A stretch of DNA of 64,000 bases. Source: Zygaena filipendulae (taxonomy: Eukaryota > Arthropoda > Insecta > Lepidoptera > Zygaenidae). The notes beneath the pieces were generated by a model, which saw only the letters and a list, made by a program, of their open reading frames with translations, had not been told where the DNA came from and did not search any database. The stretch is from contig OU015668.1 in the NCBI GenBank assembly GCA_907165275.2, forward strand, positions 8,303,658 through 8,367,657, read 5' to 3'. The position numbers and the translations under genes were made by a program. Shown piece after piece: positions 1 through 12,600 of this stretch. Positions within the stretch are counted from its first letter, which is position 1. Each line of letters begins with the position of its first letter.

Positions 1-1130
1 CGTTGCAACGAAATCTATTAATCTTAATAATTAATAGTGCGATGTCTGGTAAATAGTAACATTGTAAACTTAATCGACCTTAGATTTATTCTTAAATAAA
101 TTTATGGTAATTTACACTACTTATTCGTTGTTACGTCGCTTACATAATATGATATGGTCAGCACGTTTTGATGTTTCTGTGTGTGAACTTTATAGAACAG
201 CATATCGATTGATATCTAAACATTATCAGCACTTCATCTGTGTCTATATTTTTTACATTATACCTAAACATGCCCGTAGCTGAGTGGACTTTGCCCCATT
301 CACATTTAGAGTCAAGAATAACTAGCAAATAAACAAGAAGCTCAAGGTCTTCACATAAATAACCATATTACTTTCATTAGTATAAGTAGGTACCTAGTTT
401 TTTATGTAAAAGTATCTAAAATACAACTATTATTAATTGTACATCATTTTGTGAAAGTAGTCATGGCTTCTGGTGGTTAAAACAAAATTTAACAAGAGCT
501 AAAGATCTTTATGGCAGGGTTATGGATTGAATTACTAGGTACCTTCTAAAACCCTTTTTACATAACCAAAAAACATGAGATTCTTGACTGTTTAAACAGC
601 TTAATATAAATAATCACTATTGCAGTATCTAAGAGAACATTCTCAAGAAGAGAATGAGGAAAATTTATGACAATATTTACAGATTACTCAACTACCTATA
701 ACAAGTTTTTAAAACTTTGACAACTATTCACCTACTTTCTTGACTTCTTTATCTCCAACTCCAATTAGACCCACTGACTATTTTAAGCTAGAATTAGCTG
801 TCACCCGTGGTTTCACCTGCGGTAATGTCAGTGTTCCCGGTGTAATTCTGGGATAAGGAGTACCCTATGACACTAAGGAACACTGGTATTCTATGGGTAA
901 AAGGATTTTCAAAATTGGTTTAGTAGATAAGAGATTAACCTCTACAATCTTACAAACACACCAACTCTCTTACTCTTTATAAGATTGGTAAGATAAATAA
1001 ATTTACACCTCTGCTTATTATCCCCAGAAGGGCAATGTAGAAATAGGCAAAATGGACAACTATACTATTCAATAAGTTATTATATAATTTATATACATTC
1101 TGTGAATATGCTTATTTAAATTATTTTCAG
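1..1130. other. Non-coding: intron of the citrate carrier gene
   Basis: No exon is visible. The stretch is AT-rich and ends in a good acceptor (pyrimidine run plus CAG at 1128-1130) for the first visible citrate-carrier exon, so most or all of it should be intron. Positions about 795-1005 hold a diverged copy of the SINE-like repeat found throughout the window. Confidence 0.6.
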
Positions 1131-4100
1131 GTGGCACCAAAAAATATTCAGGCATTGTGGACTGTGTGAAGAAGACGGTCAAGGGTCACGGTGTGTTAGG
1201 CTTATACAGAGGACTCAGTGTACTGCTGTATGGTTCCATACCCAAGTCTGCAGTCAGGTAAAGATATTTACAATATTTCCTGCCAGGTCTGTGTCCAAAA
1301 TCAACCAGATACTCATAACCTACGACTGAGCCCTTCAGCTAAGTTGACAAATCTATAATTGTTAAAAAACTAAAATAAAGGAATGGACTATAAAAAACTA
1401 AGGAATGGATTTTCATGTCATGTGGTTTCTAAAAATTTAACTTATGATTGGATGATTTTGTGTTATGATAACAGTCATAGATCAACTTGGCTAAGTGGCT
1501 GGTATTGATCATCAAATTCAATTTAATAAAACTGTTTTTAAGTATAGGAAACCATTGTACTTTTGCATTAAAAGGCATATTCTTAAAGACAACTATGATT
1601 TATGTTCGGTAGTTAAATGTTACAAATACACATTAGGTATTCAATAACAAGAATGTGAAAAACCAACTTTGTAAATAACATCCCAACAAAAACATTTTCA
1701 TGTAAAATGTTGCCAAGACGAGACCATATGCCAGCACTTTCAAAAAGTTATCAGATCTTATGTAGAGCCAAGCTTCTAACTCTACACGCCTTAACTCTAC
1801 AAGGTCTAACTTCACAAACTCTACACCTTAGCCAAAATATGTGGCTTGACCATTTCGCTACATTCACATGGCCCTTAGGCCCTAAGGTGAAAAATTGATC
1901 CATTTTTCATTACTTTTCTGTTATATAATAATAGTTCTTTGTAGTAACGAAACGGCCAAGCCACATATTTTGGCTAAGGTGTAGAGTTTGTGAAGTTAGA
2001 CCTTGTAGAGTTAAGGCGTGTAGAGTTAGAAGCTTGGCTCTACATAAGATCTGATAACTTTTTGAAAGTGCTGGCATATGGTCTCGTCTTGGCAACATTT
2101 TACATGAAAATGTTTTTGTTGGGATTTCATTTCTTTTTGTAAGTCAAAATTGCAGAAGTCTCATACAAACTTCCATCCCCTAATTTAAGGGGTTGGGAGA
2201 TAAAAGTTACAAGTTTTATAATTTTTTTGTTGTTTGTTTACTAATACTAGCTTACATACCAAATTTCAGCTTTCTAGGACATTAGGAAGTACCCTAAGAA
2301 TTTTGATGATCATCAGTGAGTCAGTGACGAAATCGAGGTTTTTTAGATATCAATAAAATCTAAAGGATGGGAGCTATACAATTAAAACTTTATACATTTA
2401 ATAAGTCTGCTATTGACAACATATTCCGAAAATTTTGTTTATCTGGTATAATCCAGACCCAAGTTACAAGGGTTCAAAAAAACGACGAAACGCTTCGAGA
2501 AAAGGTAGGTAGTGCCCTTGCGCTTTGCTGGCTCGTCTTGGCGGGGGCACTACCGTGCCCCCAGATATGAAGGGAGTATTCTTATGTTACTTAGAAAAAA
2601 AAATGTATAGTTATTGCAACAAGAGGCATATTTGAGTTTTCTTATTACGACTAGCTGTTCCTCGAGGCATCACTCGCGTTATTTTCAGAGTTCCCGCGGG
2701 AATTCTGGGATAAAACTTATCTCCCTGACAACACTTATGCAAAATTTTATGATGATCAATTGAGTATGTAGTTAGGTGTGAAAGCGTAACTAACAGATAA
2801 ATTCACATTTTATTAGTTGAGATTACATTAGACATTGAGGAATATATTGCACTGCAACATAATATTAAATTGAATGACTGATAGCAAAAGTTCAAGTAGA
2901 TTGCCACTGACACTGTAAGCCGAGATGCTTTACTTTAAGTTTAGGTACTTGTTATATTAGTAATAATTTATGTAAGTAAAAGATAAATCTAATTGATTAG
3001 GTCACAATGATGTAATTTTAATCATGTTACTCTGGCGTCTGTCCTACGAATCATTTGGCACACCGGAAAGAGTAAATGAAGTTTTATGTGCATTATTCTT
3101 CCAACATTTTTTGTTTTTGTTTTCACTTGTTGCTGAGTCGGTGTCCATTTCGGCATCACAAAAATTTTTAAGCGAACGTTGTAGTGTTAAATTTTGTAAC
3201 ATATTTTTTAATTATCTGTGATGCCGAATAAAGATATGTCTATAATTAATTACTATCGTTACTATCAATATTATGTAATAATAACTGCTATAGTTCATCC
3301 CGAAATTCCCCATGGGAACTCCGAAATAACCGCAGGGGTCAGCTAATTATTATTATAGCCTCAAAAACCCCCCAGGTTCGGCGTGTTCGAGCAGGCGCGG
3401 CTGTACATGGTGAAGGCGGACGGCACGCTGTCGACGGCGGGCAAGCTGTCGTGCGGGCTGGCGGCCGGCGTCGCGGAGGCGCTGTTCGCCGTCACGCCCA
3501 TGGAGACCGTCAAGGTCAAGTTCATCAACGACATGCGCACCGAGAAGCCGCGCTTCAAGGGATTCTTCCACGGCGTCCGCACCATCGTCAGGGAGGAAGG
3601 TCGGTTCGCGGTTCAGTTTTTCACGAGTGTTGATCTATTCTTTCATTACTTACCTTAAATTGGTCCAGTAGTGATTGAGTCAAATTGTTACAAACAAACA
3701 AACCAAAAATTAAATCTTTCCCCCTTATAATAGGTATTAGTTTAGTACAAACGTATATCTATAAACGCAGTAAACGTATGTCATGTGACATTTTAACTCA
3801 ATGTATCCCTGTTATTTTTTGTTTACGTAAAAAAAGTACATGCCCAATATTTTTTATTTATCTAAATCAGAGATTCTCAAACTTATTTCTCAGTGCCCCC
3901 AATTTTTTATGCACTCCTAAACTAAAAAAAAAACAAATTCAATTAATTAATATAGTAATAGTGTGCAATATTAGTCGGTTCTGGTGTTGAAGCTGTCATT
4001 CTAGACATTTTTACCAGCGATAGCAATCAAAACACAACTTTATAATATTAAGAATTTATTGTAATCAAATTAGAAGAATCAATATAGATAGGTAATAAAT

Positions 4101-5859
4101 ATAAACTATCTATTCGATATTGAGTAATAGGTAGGTTTTAATTTTAGTGAATTTTAAAATATAAAGTACCTAAATGAAATCACAAATCAACCATCGCCCC
4201 CTAAACCACGTCAATACCCCCATTTTTATCTGGGCCCCTTAACCACGCCTCACAGGGGGGCGTTATCGCCCACTTTGAGACAGACTGATCTAAATAGATG
4301 GACGACTATGGACTAAAAAACTGAAGGTTAGTCGCTCCGCTAATATAAGGTGCTTCAAAATTAGCTGCAAGTATTTACAGGGTTGAAAGTATACACCGTT
4401 ACAAATATGTTCATGTGACGTGTGTGCGCGTGCGCAGGCGTGGGCGGCGTGTACAAAGGCGTGTCGGCGACGGTGATGAAGCAGGGCAGCAACCAGGCGA
4501 TCCGGTTCTTCGTGATGGAGTCGCTGCGGGACTGGTACAAGGGCGGCGAGCGGGACAAGCCCGTGCCCAAGTACATCGTCGCCATGTTCGGCGGCGTCGC
4601 CGGTGAGTGGCCGCGAGTTCCCGCGGGAATTCCGCGTTACAAAATAGCCTACGGTACTCAGGGATAATGTAGCATTCTAATTTTGGAAGGATTTTTGAAA
4701 TCGGTCCAGTAGTTTATGAATTATATCGTAAGAAACGAACAAAAATCAAATCATTCCTCTTTACAATATTAGTATAGAATATAGATGATCAACAACATAA
4801 ACCATAACGCACGTCTCAAACAACACAATCCCAAACGGTCTAGAGGTCGAAATATTAGAAATTAATATTCTGTATGCCATAAGACACGTTGTAAATGTAT
4901 TTTTTTTTTTAAGTGAAACTGCGTTGAGAACGTTGGTCATAGTGAATAACTGAATAAGAACCCAGTCCCCTTAGCCAAGCTCACATTCTACAATCGTTAG
5001 CGCATAGAAGACTAGGCAACGGTCCATTTTTACATGACCGTGTGACGTAACAAATCCGTTCCTTAGCTTTCTATGTGTTAACGATTACAGATTGCCAATT
5101 TGGCTAAGAAGGCTGTTATGCAACTCTCTAAGCGAAAACATCCTTTCTGTTCATCGTTGAAACATTTGCAAACGAGTAAATTGTTTTTTTCTCACTCACA
5201 CTTGAAGTCAAATAAGAATTAAATGCTGTAAAGCAATCAAATGTCAGGACTGCATGCAAGAGATTAGCTCATTAATCTGTTAATTAGCTGGCGCAATAAA
5301 GCTTAAATGCTTTGAAGGGCCGACTTTCATAATCTATTCCATGTTGGTAACGATGGTAGCTCCAGAAGATCTAGTGCATAAACAAAATCATTTTTGTAAA
5401 TAATAGCTGTTCTTCCGCGTTTGTACTCGCGGTAATTTCGGAGTTCCCATGGGAATTCCGGGATAGGAAGTACTATATGACACTCAGAAACACTTAGTAT
5501 TCTATTGGTAAAAGAATTTTCATAATCGGTTGAGTAGATCCAGAGATTACCACCTACAAACTCACAATCTTTACCTCTTTATAATATTACTCTAGTGTTG
5601 TGTAATATTTTTTTTTTCAGGCGCCGCTTCGGTGTTCGGCAACACACCCATAGACGTGGTAAAAACACGCATGCAGGGGCTCGAGGCGTCCAAATACAAG
5701 AGCACGTGGGACTGCTTCATCAAGACGTGGAAGCACGAGGGGCCGCTCGCCTTCTACAAGGGCACGGTGCCGCGGCTGAGCCGCGTCGTGTTCGATGTCG
5801 CCATCACGTTCACCATATACGACAGCATCATGGACGTATTCAACTACGTGTGGAAGTAA
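1131..5859 (+). CDS. Mitochondrial citrate/tricarboxylate carrier, 3' four exons (SLC25A1 / scheggia)
   Basis: This is an inner-membrane carrier that exchanges mitochondrial citrate for malate and supplies cytosolic acetyl-CoA. Visible coding exons are 1131-1257, 3376-3599, 4438-4602 and 5621-5859 (TAA). All three introns are GT-AG and the phases match. The joined product of about 250 residues follows the family closely: [20 protein letters not shown], then the second carrier signature PMETVKVKF, then [13 protein letters not shown], then the third signature [14 protein letters not shown], ending [14 protein letters not shown]. The family is about 300-315 residues long, so roughly 50-60 N-terminal residues, including the first PxE/DxxK signature, lie left of the window. 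Exons 3376 onward are strongly GC-rich, while the 1131 exon and the introns are AT-rich. Assignment is from recognised family sequence; exon ends are inferred from splice sites and frame. Confidence 0.95.
1681..2124. mobile_element. Foldback (hairpin) element in a citrate-carrier intron
   Basis: Two inverted arms of about 181 bp (1681-1861 and 1944-2124) enclose an 82-nt loop. The outer 168 bp pair without a mismatch by eye, and only four mismatches occur near the loop. Each arm carries mirror-image copies of the same meaningless 60-odd codon ORF. It has no transposase, so it is a non-autonomous foldback/MITE-type element. The near-perfect pairing suggests recent insertion or gene conversion between the arms. 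Confidence 0.8.
2645..2830 (-). repeat. SINE-like dispersed repeat copy
   Basis: This copy carries the signature of the window's most common repeat: an AGCTGT end, a CCCGCGGGAATTC core followed by GGGATAAAA, and a tail resembling GAAAGCGTAAC. Similar copies in various orientations occur near 795, 5404, 11337, 13322, 14757, 15395, 19745, 31372, 43540, 46930, 47690, 50505, 57275, 58305, 58866 and 63600. Reading from the ATTATAAATGCGAAAG end to the CAGCTAGT end is taken as its forward strand; by that rule this copy is reversed. Confidence 0.6.
5404..5595 (-). repeat. SINE-like dispersed repeat copy
   Basis: The copy runs from a tCGCGGTAATTTCGGAGTTCCC end through GAATTCCGGGATA to a CTCTTTATAATATTA tail that stops just before the acceptor of the last citrate-carrier exon (5611-5620). 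It belongs to the family described at 2645 and sits within 30 bp of a splice acceptor. Confidence 0.55.
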
Positions 5860-8800
5860 GTTAGGCCTCGATATAATATTATTGTATGGAGTGTAGAGAT
5901 GTTTATGAAAAGTGTCCGTCGAGAAGCATCAAATAGTGGTGGCGCTACGGTAGCAAAAAATGAATTTTAAAGAATCAGGCATATAAGAAGAAGCGTCAAA
6001 GTTATTGTAGTTATTTACTCTGAGTTATAGCCAAGGAACAAGGAAGATATTAAATTTTTCAACTCGGCACACTTCACTCCGTTTATAACTGCTAAATTCA
6101 TATAATTCTCTCTAGCTACGTCAGCGCTATTGTGGTGAGTTATTGAGTTGTAATTTGCTGGCTACAGCTGGACACTTTTTCAACTTGTTCCCCATGTAAG
6201 ATGGTGTTTCTTACCTCTACCCTCCATAATATAATGTAATTATTATTGTTGTTATAATGATATCGCAAAGCGAACGCTGCACGCTCCTTAATCATTGTGA
6301 TTACATGTTACCAATTCTCGATCCACGTTGATGGATTATAGACTAACCCAGACGATAAATACGGATCGCATCATTATCTAGACATATTTTGTGCAGTGCC
6401 GGGATAAAAATGAATAAAATTTTGTGTTTATATATAATATTACATTACATACTAAACAGACTCAGGGTAGGCCTACAGAAAAAATCACTTAATTTTTTAC
6501 CCGGACCGAACCCGCGACACTTGAGATAGCAGTTTCGTTCGCTAAACACTAAACTGTACAAGGCCCTTATTCACTGTGACCAACACAATTCCTTGCCCAT
6601 AACGCACGTCCCAAAAACACGATCCCAAACGCTCCAGATGCCAAGTATAAGTCACGTTGAAATGTATTTTTTTGAAGTGAAACTTCTTAGAGCACGAGGG
6701 GAAAAAAATTTTGTGGCGCGTTATCTTAACGTAGCGTGTTATGGTCATAGAGAATAAGAGCCTTACTGTTATGCAAATCTTTCATCCATGCCATAATATT
6801 GAGCGTGTAGTTTTCGTCATAAACATCTGTTAATAGTTGACCTTAGGTGTTGTTATTTTTCATTTCTATTCATGGCACTACGTCGCGTTTGTTACTCTTG
6901 TAGGCATTAACTAATTTATTTACGAACTAAGTTCGTGCATTCTGAATCGCGCTAATCCATAAAATATTGCCAGTTTCTACGAAGTGTTTCGTTTCTGTCT
7001 ATTAATTTGTGTAAGAGTTTATAAAGTATGTCTATATCGGTGAAAAATGGATGGTTAAAATATGGCGGTGCTTTCAGTTTTTCTGGGTCGTCCATTTCAA
7101 TGCAGGTGTCAATTTCTAGATTAATTTATTAAACCAACGATAATTTGCTCGAATATTATTATCGTAATAAATGCTGTAATGTGAGGATTGAAAGTCACTG
7201 GTTTCTATTGTCCTAAAGAAATGTATCTTTTATAATTATGAAATAAACTATGCACTAAAATACACAAAAAATATTTTAGAAAATCGCAAACGCTCTAGAT
7301 ATAAAACATTATACAAAGCTGCCAGTAAAATATGTATAAGATTAGATTATGCACATTGAAACTTTCATTAATATCAAAATAAGTTTATTTTTTACTGTAA
7401 GAATAAATGGTTACCCGTTTGCTTATGCGTAATGTCAGAAAGCATATTCATAGCCGATGTACAAATAGGTTTTTAATACAAATAAGTAACATTGCTTTTA
7501 TTAAGTAAATAAAAAATCAACTTTTCTAGAGTGTCTTTTGTTTATGTTTTAATTATGCAATTTGTTAGTAATTTTCGTTGTTACATTATTTAATTTTTAA
7601 TTATGCTTTATTTGGCTGTTTCTTTACGTTTGCAATTATTTTAAGTATATTAATTTATTTATAAATTATTTCTTTTTTATTGTTCAAATGAAATTGGTAG
7701 TAGTAGGTGTCAGTTTAATTTTTTTATTGAAATTTCATATTTATTGTTATTAATTTATTCTTGCTGAATAGAATTCTTTATAGTTTTTTTCGAACAAAAA
7801 ATATCTATTTTTACAGGAAAACTTTTATAAATCTTTTTATAGTGTACCTACCTACGTACGTCGTACGTATCCTAGATAAAAACGAATGTACGGTATTTTA
7901 GACTGATGAGGTATATTCCATATTACGCTTTTATTATGTTTTTTACTCCATCTTTTCGTATCCTCCTTTACAATAACAACAATAAGATCTCTCTAAAGAT
8001 ATATGAATTATATTTATGAAGGCATTTATTCTTTCAACCGATTCGAGAGATCTTGTCATTCCAAGTATTTACTTAAAATAATCTTACTACAATTTATATT
8101 GTAGGTAGGTGTTTTTATTTTTTTTATATTTTTACGATAATTGCAATAGCAGGAAATGTCAACTTTATTTTGTTTGGATATTTTGGTTATATTAAATAAA
8201 AAATGGTTATAGAATATTGAAAAATTCGTTTTGATTCACATACCAAATAACTCCTTCATACAGTTTATCTTAAGAGGTACCTAATAATTTAAAGAATATA
8301 AATTAAACAGTTAAAATCTTGCAAATAAAATTAAAACTGACTTCAAATCATCAATTATTTTCTCTTTTGTATAGGAAAAGATGTCCTGTGTTGTTTATTT
8401 TTGACTCTGGACTGGCAATTATACCTTCTGGGTTAGTAAAATACACTCTGCTGTTAATTTTGTTATTTTTTTTATTTATTTATTCACAGAAAAGTACATA
8501 CACCGTGTACATACAGCCTATACACCGTGTTCCGGACGTTATAAATTAACAGCAGCATACTATTCAGACCACTGAAATGATTGTTGTCCACTATGGACAC
8601 TTTTATGATTCTTTATTTTTTATTGATCCAACGGGATTCGCTGACATCTTGTCTCTTTTCACATGAGCGAACGTTTAGTATCGTGATTTGAGTAGAGCTT
8701 TATTTTTGATAGTGTGCAAATAAAATGCGAATAGTAGTATGATTGTATTTTTTTCTATGGGTATGATCGGCAACGTATAAAGGCTATTACATAGTGTCAG

Positions 8801-8865
8801 TCATTAAAATCAAAGTCTCAAATAACTTTATACGAACAGTTTTTGAGCATTAGTTCCATTTGTAA
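5860..8865. other. Citrate carrier 3' flank and intergenic DNA
   Basis: This AT-rich DNA lies downstream of the TAA at 5857-5859. AATAAA-type candidates occur near 6413 and 7243, but none is clearly the poly(A) signal. Positions about 6440-6560 look like a tRNA-derived SINE remnant on the minus strand (a GGGTTCGGTCC B-box-like segment). Short ORFs here have no recognisable protein. Confidence 0.5.
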
Positions 8866-9025
8866 GGGCGGCGCCACAGTCGTTGCGGCGGCGGCGAAAA
8901 ACAAATGGTAGACAACATAAGAAGTTGGCCACAGCTCGCGCCGCTGATAGCTGTGGCCAACTTCGTATGTTGTCTGCCATTTGTTTTTGCCGCCGCCACC
9001 GCCGCCGCCGAGACTGGCCAAGGGG
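8866..9025. mobile_element. GC-rich hairpin MITE, copy 1
   Basis: The inverted arms are about 8877-8936 and 8949-9017. They carry a (GCC)n run, then the segment AAAAACAAATGGTAGACAAC, and meet at a short centre flanked by CCACAGCT/AGCTGTGG. A second diverged copy in the same layout is at 14421-14602. Neither codes for protein; the 136-codon minus-strand ORF across copy 1 is an artefact of the GCC runs. Confidence 0.7.
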
Positions 9026-9617
9026 TAGGTAAAGGCTATAGAAGCCTCCTTTAAAGTTTGTGTATAAACCCAGGAACACGGTGTATATTGACTAAATAGT
9101 TGTTTATCTATTATTATTAAATGAAAACATGTTTTTAGAGTGTATTGGAATAACCATGCAACGTTTTGGGGATCATTGGGTTCATCCACGTAGTGATTTA
9201 TTGCATAGTTAGTGGGATGAACTGTCACCGCTAATCGCTTACAAACGCACCATCTCCACTAACTCGACAATAAATTGCATGTACAGTCAGCAAAATATGT
9301 AAACACTCGTGTCAGGCGTTGAATTTTATAACTATTGCAATAAGATTCAACAAAATGAACTATCCGAAGTAATTACCTACATATTATTTCTGACGTTGAG
9401 TGCACTACGATACCATTAGTAAGTATAAAAAAGGAAAATAAAGATAATGTTTTGGACATTGTTGTTTTTATTTATGTACATTCATTTATCAGCGTTAAGT
9501 AGGTATACCTAGTAGTAAAATAAGTACCTACAGTTGCGAAAATAAAAAATTACATCCAAACCTTCCCAAGTTGAAAAAATGAAAATTCGCCCTCATACAT
9601 TCCAGTCGAGGAGAACT

Positions 9618-9623
9618 TTTATT
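9618..9623 (-). promoter_or_regulatory. Probable poly(A) signal of the aldo-keto reductase
   Basis: On the minus strand AATAAA begins about 20 nt past the TAA stop (9646-9644) of the aldo-keto reductase. This would give a very short 3' UTR. The assignment rests on position and sequence only. Confidence 0.5.
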
Positions 9624-9643
9624 GACGTTGGTTATAAAAACAT

Positions 9644-12600
9644 TTAAAAAGGATAGTTAGTGACATTCTTGTAAATGGAGGCGGGCACGCAGCGATGGTC
9701 CATGTTGTAGCTGTCAACGGCCGCCATCTCATCGTCTGTCAGTGTGAAATCGAAGATGTTGAAATTTTCCTCGATACGCGACTTGGTGAATGATTTTGGT
9801 ATGACGACGATGTCTCGTTGAATCTGAAAAGAGGAGGATTTATATCTAATGATATTAACCTATCGACGACAGACTGAAAACATTGGTCCCGATAAGGGGT
9901 CGTCAATTAATTAACTAGGTACGTGAGACGTTTATGGGGGGTCGATTAGATATCACTTAATTTTTTCCGCATGAAACAGTGTAAAATTGCGAGAAAAATA
10001 AGAAATTCTTATTTAATTGTGTTAAATTAAATAAGAAATGTTTCTCCAGTTAAATATACTCACTCGCATTTTGAAAAAATCTCACGTGAGATTGGGGGGG
10101 GGGGTGCGTAAAATCTCACGACATCTCACCTGGGGGAGAGATGGGGTCGAAAACTCCCCAAACTAATCTCACGTAATTAATGGTTGCCCCCTGACTTCTA
10201 AATGCATACGTGAACTATGCGCGTATACACCATAGGAAAAGGAAAACTCTATTCCAATAAATTTGCAACTTTTATCTTACAAGATATCTGAGGGCGATTT
10301 GTGCACGCGATTTTCCGTATTTCTCAGCAATTTCACCCAATTTGCGATCGGTTTTGATGTGATCCTTCCCAGCAAACTCTGGTCTAGCCTCGGATATGAG
10401 ACCTAGCGGTGTGTAGGCGACTGGCACCACTGAGTGCTGCTTACAGTAGTCCACTAGTGGATGCTGAGTGAGCGTTGGATTGATCTGTAAATATGGAATA
10501 ATTATCATTCATCAAAAGTTGATCAACTTTGGTCAACTTACAATTTAGCTTAAAAAATAAGGAGGATCTTCCTTTATCGAAATTAATCAAAAATCCAGAC
10601 ATTTCAATTGAGCCACCTTGTAATTTTGGGTAAAAACCTGTTGATGATTTTTGGTGAAACCTACTTAAATAATGGAAAGATTTGTGTGGAGTTGTGCCTG
10701 AGTATTGTTGCTTTGAAATGAACTAATTTCAGAAATAAAAATGCTAGCTTGAAGCTTCTAATTGAAAATATAAGCACTGTATTGTTGTACACAGCTACAT
10801 ACGAGCCTGGAATCGAACTACCGACATCTAAATTAAAGACACGTCGGCGTTGCGACACACTATCCAACGTATTACGTAAAGCTTAATTTTTATCGCGTCT
10901 TTTGAGTTTAAAAGGATAAATCTTTTATAAAGAACATGCTTTTGCTGTGTGTGTGTCTGTTGTGCAATAAAAAATATTCTATTCCATTTTTTTTTTCAAA
11001 TTCTATAATACCAAAAATTAAAGTAATTCTTTTCCAACTTACCTCAATTTGATTAACAACAGGCTTAATTACAGCGGACTGCAGCAATCGTCCAAGTTGT
11101 TCAATGTTGAAATTTGACACGCCAATAGATTTAGTGAGGCCTAATTTAACTGCTTCCTCCATACCCTTCCATGTCTCTATGTAGTCTATGAACATGTCTT
11201 CGCCTTTATCCTACATAAATAATTGAGATGAACATTGCACTGCGACTTCCAATCTTTAAGCAACATTCAACGACTTCTTATTTGGTCTGAAGTCAGCGCA
11301 GATCAGACGGAGAACTTATTTTATGGCATACCAGTTGGGCCCCGCGGTTTCAGCCGCGTTAATTTCAGAGTTCCCGCGGGAATTCCGGGATAAAAAGTAC
11401 CCTATGTGTTAATCTGATGTATAAGCTATATTATTGTAAAGTTTCATATAAATCCATCCTGTAGTTTTTGCGTGAAAGAGTAACAAACATCCATCCATCC
11501 ATCCATACATTCTTACAAACTTTCGCGTTTATAATATTAATTCCATGGATGAGTTAAAAGTCGATTAATATTTTTTTTTAGTAGTTGAAGATTGTTGCAA
11601 GTCTGTTGTTGCAATAGGGCTCAACAACTGCTTTGAGTGTCCAAATGATATCGCAATCGCCACGCGAAAACATGCTTTATACACTAACATATCAATAAAC
11701 AGTCAGGTACGAGCCGTGCTCTCGTACTTTTGGCAAAGAGGATCATCCATCAATGGCGATCTTTTGGTGAAATACTCGTAAAACACTATCTACCTATCTA
11801 CCTCATGAACACGCGCTGCAAGGTAGGTAGGTACTTAGAATTCATAGGCATAGAACAACAGTGAGTGCAAACAGACTGAAACCATTTAAAACCAGGTTAA
11901 AAAGTCTTTGTCCGGTTCGTACCGTTTAACGAAAGCATTGGTTTTATGCTTCAATTTCGAACGAAATTCTGAATCAGACTATTGATCTTTGTATAATATC
12001 TCTGTACTTACTGTAGTGTTTGTGTCTATAAGTAGGTAGATATAATACATTGTCTCATGTACCCAGAGAGGGTATAAATAAATATCGTGGGGATATATAA
12101 AGATTGTCAACATCACCGGGCGGGTAGTCTGTTGTTAGGCGCGGAGCGAGTCGGACGTGCGCTCGCGCAAGGATCAAGGAGTAGTAGTGAGTGAGTGATA
12201 AACCTATACGTAGTGACGGTAAACACTACACTTACGTTGGCAGACATCGGCCAATGAACAAGATAGAGGTCAACATAATCCATCCCGAGGTTTGTCAACG
12301 ACTCCTTAAGTTTCGGCACAACATCCCTCTCAGCATGGCAGTCGTTCCAAAGCTGAAACATTTTCACAGCATTATCTTATAGACTTTTATTTCCAAGTAA
12401 ACTTGATTTATTCTCCCTTTAAAATTCACCCAGACTCTTACAACAAAGTTTAGTAGGTACTTCATTTTCCTTCCCTAAAATCGAGTACAATTAGCATAAA
12501 AAAGATGTAAAAAATATATGTTTCGAATACTGATTGTACCTACTATCCTTATCCTGCTTATGAAGTAACTTTACCTTAGTTGTAACGAAAAGCTCATCTC

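Noticed and set aside
1633..2098. Mirror-image ORFs of about 60 codons on both strands
   Set aside because: They are the two arms of a foldback element and do not encode a known protein.
8818..9228. 136-codon minus-strand ORF with a Gly run
   Set aside because: It is created by the (GCC)n hairpin MITE; the sequence is not protein-like.
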